Positions 10,723 to 20,251 of a stretch of 64,000 nt of DNA are shown here, one piece after another. The stretch lies in contig RPFO01001865.1 of the NCBI GenBank assembly GCA_009746045.1, positions 1 through 64,000 of the forward strand, read 5' to 3'. Position numbers and translations under genes: made by a program. The DNA comes from Mesostigma viride (lineage: Eukaryota > Streptophyta > Mesostigmatophyceae > Mesostigmatales > Mesostigmataceae). Within the stretch, counting starts at the first letter, position 1, and the number at the start of each line of letters is the position of its first letter. Under the pieces are notes generated by a model. It was not told the origin of the DNA. It was given only the letters and a program-made list of their open reading frames with translations, and did not search any database.

Positions 10723-11347
10723 TGTTTGGAATCATACACTGACCCCATGAATAGGACGCCGTTGGCGGTAATGGGAAATTACTATTAGGCGTCTAGCACT
10801 AGTGTTTTATATAGGGTACCGTTGGCGGTAATGGGATATTACTATTAGGTTACCAGAATCGTTGGCAAAACAGAACGTACTACTAAGCATATCACATCTG
10901 TACTTGTACAATCCGTAAAGATTCCCTAGCTGTTCCTCGCAGGAATCTTCTCGCAAGAATCTCAAGTGTATATATTGTATATATGCCAAATGGCAACCTG
11001 TAAATACTGTTAGTCTAGATTCTTTACTTGCGTTATAGATTCTTTAGTTGCGTTATTGTGTGTTTGCCACCTGGAGCTCATTCGTACATAGTACTTTGTG
11101 TGTTGACATCTGGAGCTCGTAGGTTCACTCTGAATTCGAACACAGAATCTACAGAATCTTCCGTTTAGTATAAAAGTAAACTAACTTTCTAATTCCAAGT
11201 ACCGTTCATGCAATCAACACTCCATCCGTCCTCACTTGTCGGTCATTGTGTGTCGTGTACGTTTTGTGTGTGTGTTTACTGTGTAAGTGTGAAGGTCTTC
11301 AAGACCGTAACTTTACTCCGATTCCAGCTGAATGTTTTATTTTAACA
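10723..11347 (+). repeat. 3' LTR of element B
   Basis: A 625-bp repeat of 8117-8741 ending TTAACA, followed by the target duplication CTACT (11348-11352). Confidence 0.92.
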
Positions 11348-11352
11348 CTACT

Positions 11353-11483
11353 GGCTTTCCTAGGTTTACGTGTAGCTAGTACTGGTGGACAACGTTTATT
11401 GGATCCTTGTTGTATGTTACGGTAGTTCGGCGCATCGGTGCATTTGCGCCGGCGGCGCCGCGTACTTTATTGGTGGTCCGGCC
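11353..11483 (+). repeat. 3' LTR of retrotransposon A copy 2, segment 2 of 3
   Basis: Resumes the family A LTR after element B (CCTAGGTTTACG matches 2526-2540; GCGCCGCGTACTTTA matches 2608-2622). It ends in CGGCC (11479-11483), the target duplication of element C. Confidence 0.75.
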
Positions 11484-11837
11484 AGTTAAAGCCCCCGACC
11501 GGCTAAGCTATGGCGGTCGGTCACGTTGAGCTTGGGAGAAGGTGAACACAGAGAACTGCTGTCGGAGCTGGCCAACCACTGGTTTATGTCTTAGCCAGCA
11601 AAGCCTATCCGGTTAGCCGTAACCGTGGGACAGGCTAGCTGTCTGTACCGACCCGGATAAGGCCCCGGACTGGGGCCTAGGTGGCGCCGGCCCTAGGCGC
11701 CGCCCTTAGACCGGTCGACCGCATCGGACCGCCGGATTATAGCCGGCGGCTTAGCGGACGCTAGCGGAAGGCGTGCGGACGCCGGACATGGGGAACTTAG
11801 TTTGAGCCAGATCCTAGGGCTCTAGAGTTACTCAACT
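11484..11837. repeat. Terminal direct repeat 1 of element C
   Basis: A 354-bp repeat running from AGTTAAAGCCCC to GTTACTCAACT; it is repeated at 12176-12498 and completed at 20252-20293. Confidence 0.75.
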
Positions 11838-12175
11838 CCCACATACTCTTTTGTTCTTTGATTAATTATCAAAATAATTACATCAAATGCAGACCATACA
11901 AAACCCTCTAAGGTAGGGAACTCAAGGGGGCCTCAAGGCCGTCAAAATCACCACGGTATCGACCCGCGCCCTTGTGATCACACATGAATAGTGATGTAAT
12001 AAGGATCGAGAAAAAAAAAAAAACCAACTATGCCACCAGACAAAAGGTGACCCATTTTATTAGGACCAGTGACCCGCCGACGGGCCCAAGGCACCGTCCA
12101 ACGTGGCTAGGGTATGGTCAGGACAAGCAAAAAAACTACTACCAAAATACTCGTGAATGCTAGCAACACAGGGTG
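11838..12175. other. Internal region of element C, non-coding
   Basis: About 340 bp with an A-run (12011-12023) and no usable reading frame. No clear tRNA-complementary site follows the first repeat. Confidence 0.55.
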
Positions 12176-12498
12176 AGTTATGCATGGCGGTCGGTCACGT
12201 TGAGCTTGGGAGAAGGTGAACACAGAGAACTGCGTTGAGCTTGGGAGAAGGTGAACACAGAGAACTGCTGTCGGAGCTGGCCAACCACTGGTTTATGTCT
12301 TAGCCAGCAAAGCCTATCCGGTTAGCCGTAACCGTGGGACAGGCTAGCTGTCCGTACCGACCCGGATAAGGCCCCGGACTGGGGCCTAGGTGGCGCCGGC
12401 CCTAGGCGCCGCCCTTAGACCGGTCGACCGCATCGGACCGCCGGATTATAGCCGGCGGCTTAGCGGACGCTAGCGGAAGGCGTGCGGACGGACATGGG
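12176..12498. repeat. Terminal direct repeat 2 of element C (5' part)
   Basis: Matches 11484 onward but has lost ~20 bp after AGTTA and carries a ~35-bp tandem duplication (GTTGAGCTTGGGAGAAGG repeated). It is cut at ATGGG (12494-12498), the target duplication of element D, and resumes at 20252. Confidence 0.75.
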
Positions 12499-13017
12499 AG
12501 TTAATGCACTTGTGCAATGAAAGCGAACGTGTGTTTGATTATGCAATGGCTGGCATATATCAATCCATGCAAGCTTGCCAAGCTGGATTGCATGGGCACG
12601 TAGGTTAGGGTAACCTAGCTATCCTGCACTAGTGCTAACCAATGAGGTGCTGGCTCCGTCCAGCTAGATCTACTCCAGCTAGGACTGATACGATGCCCAC
12701 AGGCAACGACTGCCTAACAGCACTACGTGGATGGTCCTGGACCTCCCCTAGGACCTCCGTACAGGACTAGCACTGCAACCACCTTGTGGTCTGCATCACA
12801 GCTCATAAACCCTACCACGTGAATACCCACGTGCGTGTGCCTACATATCTCAGTGCTAATATCTAGCACCCACGTGCCCAATATGGCACGTGCGGATCTA
12901 AATCCTAGTAGAGATATGTCCAGTGTACTACACCACCGTCCATGTCCGTATCCCACTTGGGAGACGGGGACAACGCCACGTGTACTGATAGTCTAGGCCT
13001 GAAGCCCTAGAATAACT
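12499..13017 (-). repeat. 3' LTR of element D
   Basis: 519-bp direct repeat of 19727-20246. On the minus strand it begins AGTTATTCTAGG and ends GTGCATTAACT. A purine-rich stretch ending AATAATGGG lies directly upstream (minus strand, 13018-13040) and may be the polypurine tract. Confidence 0.88.
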
Positions 13018-13392
13018 CCCATTATTACTTTTCTTTGGGGAGTGAGGGGAAGACTCTTCCCACAACCCACTCATATGCCAACCACTACTGATAAGCAAGG
13101 TTCCCCACAGGGACAACCAGGACACTGAAAGAGATGCATTTATAAAAGCGCCCATAGCTCCTCCGTGTTGGATACAACATCCCCACTGGTTGGGTGCCTG
13201 TGTTGGGAAAACCATTGTCAGAAAAATATGACCACACGTTTTATTGACAAAGAACAAGCCATCAATAAAGGAGGACCCTTCTGACCTCAATCTTTAATGA
13301 CGCAAAGAGAGTCTTACGGGTGGGACACTTCAGACCCTGCCACCCCATGACCACCCTCCTATCTGGTGCTAATAGCCCTAGGCTGAGGCACT
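13018..13392 (-). other. 3' untranslated region of element D
   Basis: About 375 bp between the end of pol and the 3' LTR; no reading frame is supported. Confidence 0.6.
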
Positions 13393-14964
13393 TCACCCTC
13401 TGCCGTTATATGGGTTCATCAGCGTGTATAGGACTCTGTACTGAGGCCCTGCAGCCTGTGGCACTTTTGTGAGTGCATCTGCTGCATTGTCAGGGTCTCG
13501 GATGTGAGTCTTGGACTCCAGATAGGTACACTCCTGCTTGAGGACAATCCAGTCCAAATCGGTGTGCACAGCCAAGGGGTTGTCCAGGAAAGAGAGAAGG
13601 GATTGACTGTCAGTCAGCAGATGGGATTTGACACCAGCATAACTACCAGCCTGATGCTGCAACCACACCAGCAGATGGTTCAAGTACCTGGCATGCAACA
13701 CAGCTGATACCACAGCACGGCATTCTGCTACATTGCTGCTGACTGCCTTGCGCTTGTGGAGTCTGCTGAACCAGGAAACCAAAGATTGCTTGCCAGTGGG
13801 GTTAGACAACATAAATAGACCTGCCTCTCTGGCTTGTACCTTAGTGACTACCCGTGACTCCATGGAACTGTCCATCATGCATGTGATGTGGATGGGTTGG
13901 AACAGATCCAAGGCATGAAGAATAAGGGGAGGGCCATCATGCAACACCTGTTTAATAGCCCTAGACCCTACCTCCATGAGGACATCATCATCCACTCTGC
14001 TGACCACTGCCAGATGAGGAGCACAAGTGGCACACAGCCAACCTAGCTTACCCCTAATAGTGGGACAGAGATCAGGAGTGATGTCAGAGGGAAGAACATC
14101 TTTGCAAGACATGACATACTCAGGGGATGCTTTGAGAGAACACACCCACTCCTTCTGCTCCTTAAACAGGTTCAGAATGATGCCACAGAACTTGACAGGA
14201 TCTTTCCCCAGCTCCAGCTGCTTGCCTAATTCAAAGCTAGCAGACACTTGAGCAATGAAATCCTCCACAGCTGCCCTGGGACCAGTAATGAGCTGATCAT
14301 CCCCATGCCACACAAACATCATCATACCAGCAGGATGAGGGATGGTGAAGAAACAAGGGTCAATATCATCATACTGGGCCCCCAGCTTCAGGAAGACCTC
14401 TTGGGCAGACAGCCTAAAAATTTTAGGTGCTGACTGAAGCCCTTCTACCCCCAAGTTAGGCCTTAGATGAGGTTCCTTGATGTCCCCAGACCAGACTTTG
14501 GGAGTGTTTACCACATAGACTTGACCCCTCCACACCTTTTGGGCTATGTCAGGGAAGGCTCGTTTAATGTCAGTGGCTTTACACACGTAGTCCTTACCAG
14601 CATTCAGATGGTGAAGGAAAGTGGCCAACAGGACCTTAAGAGACGTCTGCTGAATACCAGGGGTATACAGTTCAGCCTCTGTTAGCTCAGTGGAGCCCCT
14701 GAACTCCGTGACACAAGGTCTGGCATGAAAAATGGGAGGTGTCCCATCTGCCTGGGGTTTATGCTTGCAGACAAACTTCAGTCTGAGCTTTCTGGCCCCT
14801 TGTGGCAGTGCCTCAATCGGTGTTACAGGTGGTACCTGGGACTTACTACGTGGATCAGGACAAACCCATTCCTCTCTAGCCCTGTTAAAGGCTTCCATCC
14901 ATTTCAGAAAACCAATCTGCGTTTGACAGTCTTTGACCACATCATCATAGGACAAGGGAGACAT
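13393..14964 (-). CDS. Reverse transcriptase-RNase H of element D (copia type)
   Basis: A 523-residue open segment carrying copia-style RT and RNase H, which copy the element RNA to DNA inside the particle. Visible blocks: KWMEAFNRAREEW near residue 20 (the copia W-x2-A-M region); KATDIKRAF near 136 (Q-x-D-V-x-x-A-F-L motif); LGVEGLQSAPKIF near 170; the polymerase site FVWHGDDQL near 213 (in place of YVDD); FELGKQLELG near 240; LCPTIRGKLGWL near 295; and RNase H with SWFSRLHKRK, LLTDSQS and the terminal NAADALTK. The first ATG here is internal: RT continues from the protease segment upstream, probably through a frameshift at 14965-15110. A short gap after KRAF (-P-D-I-A) suggests a deletion. 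Confidence 0.85.
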   Translation of the reverse strand: MSPLSYDDVVKDCQTQIGFLKWMEAFNRAREEWVCPDPRSKSQVPPVTPIEALPQGARKLRLKFVCKHKPQADGTPPIFHARPCVTEFRGSTELTEAELYTPGIQQTSLKVLLATFLHHLNAGKDYVCKATDIKRAFPDIAQKVWRGQVYVVNTPKVWSGDIKEPHLRPNLGVEGLQSAPKIFRLSAQEVFLKLGAQYDDIDPCFFTIPHPAGMMMFVWHGDDQLITGPRAAVEDFIAQVSASFELGKQLELGKDPVKFCGIILNLFKEQKEWVCSLKASPEYVMSCKDVLPSDITPDLCPTIRGKLGWLCATCAPHLAVVSRVDDDVLMEVGSRAIKQVLHDGPPLILHALDLFQPIHITCMMDSSMESRVVTKVQAREAGLFMLSNPTGKQSLVSWFSRLHKRKAVSSNVAECRAVVSAVLHARYLNHLLVWLQHQAGSYAGVKSHLLTDSQSLLSFLDNPLAVHTDLDWIVLKQECTYLESKTHIRDPDNAADALTKVPQAAGPQYRVLYTLMNPYNGRG

Positions 14965-15110
14965 GGACGCAATGTCCCATCTACCAAGCCCAAACGCAGA
15001 GGGGTGTAGCTTCTGAGAATGAATGAGGGAATCAACACAGGGTTCCTGACCTGGGAGGTATTTTATGTTGACAGCATTGATGGCTGCTTCCAGGCCATCA
15101 CTGATCTGTG

Positions 15111-15476
15111 TTAAAGGAATTTTAAATGGTCCAGGGTGACCTGCCCCACCCCAGTCACACTCAACCTCCCAGCTGAGATGACTACTCCAGGGTATGAGAC
15201 AAATGGTTCCCCCAGCAGTGCATTCCCCTTGTAGCCCTCTACTACCTGGAAGGGAGTGGGCACACCCAGAATGGGAATTAGCACTTGGCCTTTGACTGCC
15301 ATTTTTGTTTTGCCTGAAAAATCTGACACTCTAGCCCAGGGCGAGCGTTGCAGACTTAGGCCAGATACAGCTTGTGCACTGATGATGCTCACCTGTGCCT
15401 GTGTGTCTACTGCCAGAATACTGGGATCCTGGTTAGATTCACCCACAGCATTGACTTGTGCTGCACCTGCTGCCAT
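15111..15476 (-). CDS. Retropepsin-like protease segment of element D
   Basis: A 121-residue segment with an aspartic-protease pattern: ILAVDTQAQVSIIS near residue 18 (family motif D-T/S-G-A, here D-T-Q-A), a G-Q-V-L-I-P-I-L-G strand, and NALLGEPFVSYPG near 90, matching the A-L-L-G region of retropepsins. It would cut the polyprotein. It lies after the integrase and before RT, which is not the copia order. The decayed copy at 3.3 kb also has D-T-Q-A, so this is a family trait rather than a fresh mutation. Gly to Gln in the active-site triad could reduce activity; whether the domain is catalytic is not known. Confidence 0.65.
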   Translation of the reverse strand: MAAGAAQVNAVGESNQDPSILAVDTQAQVSIISAQAVSGLSLQRSPWARVSDFSGKTKMAVKGQVLIPILGVPTPFQVVEGYKGNALLGEPFVSYPGVVISAGRLSVTGVGQVTLDHLKFL

Positions 15477-15528
15477 TTGTGCCTTGGCAGTGTGTGCTCT
15501 ATGTAGAGCTTTTAGAGCCTCAGCAAAT

Positions 15529-15882
15529 TTATTCCTGGGGACAACAGGATCTGCTGCTTCTGTGGCTGTTCCTGAGATGAGGGAGGAGCGACCTGCTGCT
15601 CATCCAGTGCACGTTCCTCCTGCCCAGTGGACCAGTGGGCTGTGGTGGGGCTGCACCACTGAGGAACACAGGAGCGTCTATGGTTGTGTTGCTTGCATCA
15701 GCTATGTCCCTGGCCAGTTCACTGGGTGAGACCAACCCACCAGACTGAGGCTCTGAATCCATGTCCAAGAATTCTACCCCTGACACGTCTGCCAAAGGAG
15801 GGTAATAAAGCTTCAGTCTATGCTTGCCAACCATTCGCTCTCTGTGATGCTGAATAGTCACCGTGTCACCTGTTTCTGACAA
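15529..15882 (-). CDS. Integrase C-terminal (GPY/F-like) region of element D plus linker
   Basis: The minus-strand frame just upstream of and into this segment reads G-R-W-H-G-P-A-E-I-I-R, then GDTVTIQHH and HRLKLYYPPL. This resembles the GPY/F module at the C-terminus of gypsy-type integrases (G-P-y/f ... a short beta domain ... L-K-x-Y). The first Met of the open frame (S-E-T-G-D-T) is internal. After it comes an acidic, Ser/Pro-rich linker with no known domain, leading to the protease. The integrase core (16049-16819) is in another frame, so a frameshift lies at about 15900-16050. Confidence 0.6.
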   Translation of the reverse strand: MSETGDTVTIQHHRERMVGKHRLKLYYPPLADVSGVEFLDMDSEPQSGGLVSPSELARDIADASNTTIDAPVFLSGAAPPQPTGPLGRRNVHWMSSRSLLPHLRNSHRSSRSCCPQE

Positions 15883-16048
15883 CCTGATGATTTCAGCTGG
15901 ACCATGCCATCTACCAGAGTGGGCTTTGTTCCCTTCCCCTCCCTATAGTAGAGTACCTGATCCCCCACTTCAAACACAGGCCTGGCATTACTTTTATCCT
16001 TTTTTGCCAGCAACTTGGCCAAGTGTTGCCTTTGCGTGTTGTAGTGGT

Positions 16049-16819
16049 CTAGTACCTCCTGAGAGTAGCTACCTGATTGCAGGCCAATTGTGTGATTTCA
16101 CCAAAAGGAGAAGACATGAGGGGTTTGGTGTTCAGAGTTCTGCACACCTCAGCTGCCCACGCTGTCCTATCAGCATAGCTCCCAGACTCTGCTGTCCTGG
16201 ACTCATTTTTCTTTATTAGGTCCCTGATAGCACGCATGGTACGTTCAATCATCCCCTGGCGTTCATGATCTTGAGCCCCAGCAATGTCTATCTTGGGCAG
16301 ATCAGGATAATCTTGTATCCACGTGAACTGCTGATCCAGCAGTTTTTCCTGAGGATGATACCGTGCTAGTGCAATCAGCAGGGCTCTGTGCAGTTGTTCA
16401 TTGGCCATGCCTGGCAAGGGTTCTATCACCACAAACCTAGACCAGGCATCTTTGATGACCAAGTAATACACCGTGTCCTTCACCACGTGTATCACATCCC
16501 CTACAAGCTTTCCTCTAGCCAGTGGTGGGGTGGCCACATGCCATCTCTTGGGTTTAGGTGCATGCAGTTGGCACGCTTCACAGTGCTTCCTGACATGCCT
16601 GCACATCTGTTCCAGGTCACGGCCATCAATTTTGTTGGCCAGCCTTTCTGCCACTGCCTCATGCCCCATTGCCTTGTGTAGCTGTTGGGCTAACCTGGCA
16701 TAGGATATAACCTTATCTGCTGCTGCGTCTAAGGAGGCTATAGTGGGATCTTGGGCCACCTGTGCTAACGTCATGTCATAAGCCAGGTCCCAATCCACTT
16801 CCTCACTGTCAGGCAACAC
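16049..16819 (-). CDS. Integrase of element D (HHCC zinc domain and catalytic core)
   Basis: A 256-residue segment that would insert element cDNA into the genome. The zinc-binding domain is LHKAMGH with CRHVRKHCEAC (H-X4-H ... C-X2-C) at about residues 48-84. The core follows: G-D-V-I-H-V-V near 106 (first Asp), IKDAWSRFVVIEPL near 121, L-D-Q-Q-F-T-W near 160 (second Asp), and QGMIERTMRAIRD near 187 (Glu of DDE). The second Asp to Glu spacing is about 30 residues, slightly short of the usual 35. It directly follows gag, with no room for a protease between them. Confidence 0.82.
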   Translation of the reverse strand: MLPDSEEVDWDLAYDMTLAQVAQDPTIASLDAAADKVISYARLAQQLHKAMGHEAVAERLANKIDGRDLEQMCRHVRKHCEACQLHAPKPKRWHVATPPLARGKLVGDVIHVVKDTVYYLVIKDAWSRFVVIEPLPGMANEQLHRALLIALARYHPQEKLLDQQFTWIQDYPDLPKIDIAGAQDHERQGMIERTMRAIRDLIKKNESRTAESGSYADRTAWAAEVCRTLNTKPLMSSPFGEITQLACNQVATLRRY

Positions 16820-16867
16820 AGAGCAAATAGAGGTACACGGCCATTGAGAAACCAGGGTACAGGAGAC

Positions 16868-17975
16868 TTACAGTCGTCCTGAGTGCTGGCTTGTTTGTGG
16901 GGCGCCCCGTCGAGGCTCCCTTCCTGGGCTTGTTGCAGCGTCCCCCTGCAGGTAACGGGTGGCGGGGCTCCCAGCAACCTGGGCACACATCCACATCAGA
17001 TCCAAGTTCGGGTTTGCCCTTCCAGCAATCATCCCTCTCATGCCCCTTGCATGAGCACCTGGTGCAGTACAGGGTGGAGTCATGAGGCTTACCTTTCTGA
17101 CTAGGCCCCTGGGAGGGCCCTGCCTTACTGCCTGGGTTCCCCTTTCCCCCCTTGTCTGATTTCCCCTGCTGCTTGGATGACCCCCCTGCCTTCTTACCTG
17201 CTGGGGACCCTTGAACACCGCCTTGACCTGAGCTACCACCTCCTTGATGAGCTTCTTCCTGCTAGGACCTGCACCGTCCTGACTACCCCCCCCTTGGACC
17301 TTGTTAACCTTGGGTTCCTTGACAGTGGAGAAGGGTTCTAGGCTCTGCTGAATGAACAACATGGCCCCCCTAAAATCATCCCACTTGTCTTTAAGGCCAG
17401 CCAGCAGAACTGCATTGGTGTTCTTGTCCAGCTCAGCTTTGGTGAGCCACTGATGGATCAGGTACTTAGAGTTGAGTTTCTTCAACTCCTCGTCCCTGTC
17501 TATGTACAGGACATACTGTTTGTTGTCACGTACGTAGTCAGACTTGTTGACTTTGTACGAGGCCAACCAGTTGAACCCCTTGAGAGCCTGCAGGTGTTCC
17601 CCCTTGGTCAACAGCCCTTTTAGGTCTGCTATGAATTCTGTGAAGATTTGCACCTCCTCTGCCCCAGGTGTGCTGGCCCTCCTCTCATACATCTGTACCA
17701 TTTGTTTTATGCTAGGTGCAGATTGGTGGATCGTGTTAGACACCCTAAGAGCAGGAAACCAATCACGGATGTTATCATGGGACCAGGAATGTTCTATCTT
17801 GAAAAGAAACTCAAGTGCATCCTCCTGCACAAACCCCTCAGCTAGACCTGGGAAGGTAATCCTATCTTCCCTACGGGATGCATCAAACCTGGGTCGCTGT
17901 GGTACAGCGACAGCCGCTTGTGGTTGAGGCTGCTGCTGCTGCTGCTGCTGCTGCGGTTGCTGTTGCTGTTGCTGC

Positions 17976-18011
<36 letters not shown>

Positions 18012-18487
18012 TGATGCTGTGGCTGCTGCTGCTGCTGCTGGGTTGTCGCGCCAGCGTTGGTGCCGCCCGCCATACCCCCGGTGCTGGAGGGTGCCCCTCC
18101 CCCTGGTGCTCCCCCGTCCTTCCCCTCGTCGCCATCCTCCTCTGGATGCGACCGCTGGGGCGTAGATGATGGTCCACACCCCGCCTGCCACTTTCCTTGG
18201 CGTACCCGCTTGGCGGCCCTCAGCAGTTGCTCTACTGCCTCTGCTGCCCGCGCCCGCTTGGTCGGGTTGGCCTCCGCTGCGTCCAGCTCCTGGTGGAGTA
18301 GTGCAGCGATGCGGTCCAGCTCCAAGTCCGTGTCGGTCTGCAAAGTGGTTTTGGGTGTGGGGGGTGGGGGGTGGGGTGTGTCTGCACCAGCGCGTACGCG
18401 CTCACGCGCGTTTAACAAGGCCGCTCCTCGCTGTGCTCGGGCTGGCTGCGGGGTGCGCATGAAGTCCAGTACCGCGTCCTCGGGCAA
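16868..18487 (-). CDS. Gag capsid region of element D with polyglutamine tract
   Basis: A 539-residue frame. In order: an Ala/Arg-rich helical segment (residues ~1-110); a Gly-rich stretch; a polyglutamine tract from CAG/CAA repeats (17932-18040 on the plus strand); then a compact domain (RPRFDASRREDRITFPGL ... WFPALRVSNTI ... DKWDDFRGAM) that looks like capsid; and a Lys-rich region. Near 17090 the frame shifts: a CCHC zinc knuckle, YCTRCSCKGHERDDC (C-X2-C-X4-H-X4-C, 17025-17070), is readable only in another phase, so the last ~60 residues of this frame are out of frame. It overlaps the upstream gag frame; the two were probably one protein before a frameshift near 18520. Confidence 0.75.
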
Positions 18488-19677
18488 CGGCTCATGGGGC
18501 GCCAGACCGCGCTCAAACGGATGGCGTCGCCGAACTCGCCCTGTAGCGCCCAGGTCCTGGCCGCCTCCTGATACCGGCGGAGTGCCCTCTCCTCCTTCCG
18601 CATGCGCCTGTCCAGGGCGCGTGCGTTCCGCCTGCTCTTCCTCGCCAGCCTGGCCTCCTGCTCCCTCCTAGCCGGGCCCACCATCGCTGCCAGTGCCGCC
18701 TCCGACCGCTTCATGGCTGCGTCCAAGCGCGCCTGATGACGCCGGGTCTTCTCCGTGGCGTCGTGCGCCTTCGCCCGAAGTCGGCGCAGCTCCCGATGCT
18801 GTGCCTCCCTGGCTGCACGCTCCCGTGCCAAGCTATTCTCTGCCATGGACCTGACCATCGCCCGCTTTGCCTTACGCTGGCAATGTCGGGTGTACTCGAT
18901 CTTGGCCAGTCTCTCCGCCTCGACCATGGCCGGGTCCATCAGAACCAGTTCCTCACCCCGCGCTCCTGGCTGCATCTCGACCGAGGAGTCTGTCTCCTGC
19001 AATACATCCCCTGCCATGCGCCGAAAGTTGCGCGCTGTGCGCCTGTGAGCAAAGGTGAAGAGCTCGTTCTTCTTGCGTAGCACGTAGGGGGGCGCCTCGC
19101 GCGCACCTGTCGGTCCCGCGCGCAAGCCTGCCCTAGCCACTCGATCCCGCTCCCGCTGCCTCTCCGCGAGCTCCCGGGCTATCCTGTCTATCTCAGTCTC
19201 CGCCCGCAGCTGAGCCTCGCGCTGAGCCTCCAGCTCGCGCTGCTGCTCCAGCTCCTTGCGCAGCTGGGCCTCCTGCCGAAGGCGTTCTGCCTCTCGGCGG
19301 AGCAGCTCCTCTCGCTGCGCCCTGTCCTCAGGCAACTCGAGATCCACGAAGTCTTCATCCTCGTCGTAGCCATCCGACGGGATATCCCCTAGAACCGGCA
19401 CCACCCTCCCCGGCCCAGTAACCAACTCGGGTGCCGTGGGCTGCCCTTCAGCCGGTGGTGCATTGGGGCGCCAGACATTGTATACCGGCGGTCTCGACGT
19501 CAGTTGATCCAGGTACCGCGGGTCCTCGTCCGAGGACGAGCGACCACTGCCGGCATCGCTGCCAGCGTGATCACCCCTACCCTGCCGGCCCCTCACTGCC
19601 GCCCGGTAGTCCAAAGCTTCGGACGACGGTGACAGGCTCGACTCAGACGAGCCATCGTGATCGGAAACGTTCGACAT
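18412..19677 (-). CDS. N-terminal gag/leader protein of element D
   Basis: A 421-residue frame starting 49 bp after the 5' LTR. The start is acidic and Ser-rich (MSNVSDHDGSSESSLSPS). From about residue 125 to 380 it is dominated by Arg/Glu/Ala/Leu helices (for example LRREAERLRQEAQLRKELE), consistent with long coiled coil. No known family was recognised. Protein-like sequence passes into the frame of the following gag segment near 18520 (L-P-E-D-A-V-L-D-F), so the final ~35 residues here are probably out of frame. Being first in the transcript and joined to capsid, it is probably part of gag. Confidence 0.65.
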   Translation of the reverse strand: MSNVSDHDGSSESSLSPSSEALDYRAAVRGRQGRGDHAGSDAGSGRSSSDEDPRYLDQLTSRPPVYNVWRPNAPPAEGQPTAPELVTGPGRVVPVLGDIPSDGYDEDEDFVDLELPEDRAQREELLRREAERLRQEAQLRKELEQQRELEAQREAQLRAETEIDRIARELAERQRERDRVARAGLRAGPTGAREAPPYVLRKKNELFTFAHRRTARNFRRMAGDVLQETDSSVEMQPGARGEELVLMDPAMVEAERLAKIEYTRHCQRKAKRAMVRSMAENSLARERAAREAQHRELRRLRAKAHDATEKTRRHQARLDAAMKRSEAALAAMVGPARREQEARLARKSRRNARALDRRMRKEERALRRYQEAARTWALQGEFGDAIRLSAVWRPMSRCPRTRYWTSCAPRSQPEHSEERPC

Positions 19678-19726
19678 TTTAAAATGATAGAGTAGTATAA
19701 AAACTGTGAGAGTTTTTATTAATGCA

Positions 19727-20246
19727 AGTTAATGCACTTGTGCAATGAAAGCGAACGTGTGTTTGATTATGCAATGCATGGCTGGCATATATCAATCCAT
19801 GCAAGCTTACCAACCTGGCTTGCATGGGCACGTAGGTTAGGGTAACCTAGCTATCCTGCACTAGTGCTAACCAATGAGGTGCTGGCTCCGTACAGCTAGA
19901 TCTACTCCAGCTAGGACTGATCCGATGCCCACAGGCACCGACTGCCTAACAGCAGTGGATGGTCCTGGACCTCCCCTAGGACCTCCGTACAGGACTAGCA
20001 CTGCAACCACCTTGTGGTCTGCATCACAGCTCATAAACCCTACCACGTGAATACCCACGTGCGTGTGCCCTACACATCTCAGTGCTAATATCTAGCACCC
20101 ACGTGCCCAATATGGCACGTGCGGATCTAAACCCTAGTAGAGATATGTCCAGTGTACTACACCACCGTCCATGTCCGTATCCCAATTGGGAGACGGGGCC
20201 AACGCCACGTGTACTGATAGTCTAGGCCTGAAGTCCTAGAATAACT
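19727..20246 (-). repeat. 5' LTR of element D
   Basis: 520-bp direct repeat of 12499-13017 with a few differences. Downstream (minus strand, 19726 to 19678) is a leader of only 49 bases beginning TGCATTAATAAAAAC, which does not resemble a TGG-starting tRNA primer site. Confidence 0.88.
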
Positions 20247-20251
20247 ATGGG

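Larger units (their letters stand above)
8117..11347 (+). mobile_element. Gag-only Ty1/copia-type retrotransposon B, complete
   Basis: A complete 3231-bp element: 625-bp LTRs at 8117-8741 and 10723-11347, both starting TGTTTGG and ending TTAACA; a primer-binding site directly after the 5' LTR; one gag ORF; a purine tract directly before the 3' LTR; and the 5-bp target duplication CTACT at 8112-8116 and 11348-11352. Only about two differences were seen between the LTRs, so the insertion is young. There is no protease, integrase or RT: just ~280 bp separate gag from the 3' LTR. It must move with enzymes supplied by another copia element. It sits in an LTR of family A. Confidence 0.92.
12499..20246 (-). 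mobile_element. Autonomous copia-related retrotransposon D with unusual domain order
   Basis: A 7748-bp element on the minus strand, flanked by the duplication ATGGG (12494-12498 and 20247-20251). LTRs are 520 bp (5', 19727-20246) and 519 bp (3', 12499-13017). Read 5' to 3' on the minus strand it encodes: gag with polyglutamine and a CCHC knuckle; integrase with HHCC, core and a GPY/F-like C-terminus; a retropepsin-like domain; and a copia-type RT and RNase H. Standard copia order has protease before integrase. LTR termini are AGTTA/TAACT, and no TGG-type primer-binding site follows the 5' LTR. At least two or three frameshifts interrupt the coding sequence, so this copy is probably inactive. 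Confidence 0.88.

Noticed and set aside
17842-18191. Poly-Ser, poly-Ala and poly-Leu frames opposite the polyglutamine gag
   Set aside because: Other phases and the other strand of the CAG repeat; the Gln phase is continuous with the capsid domain.
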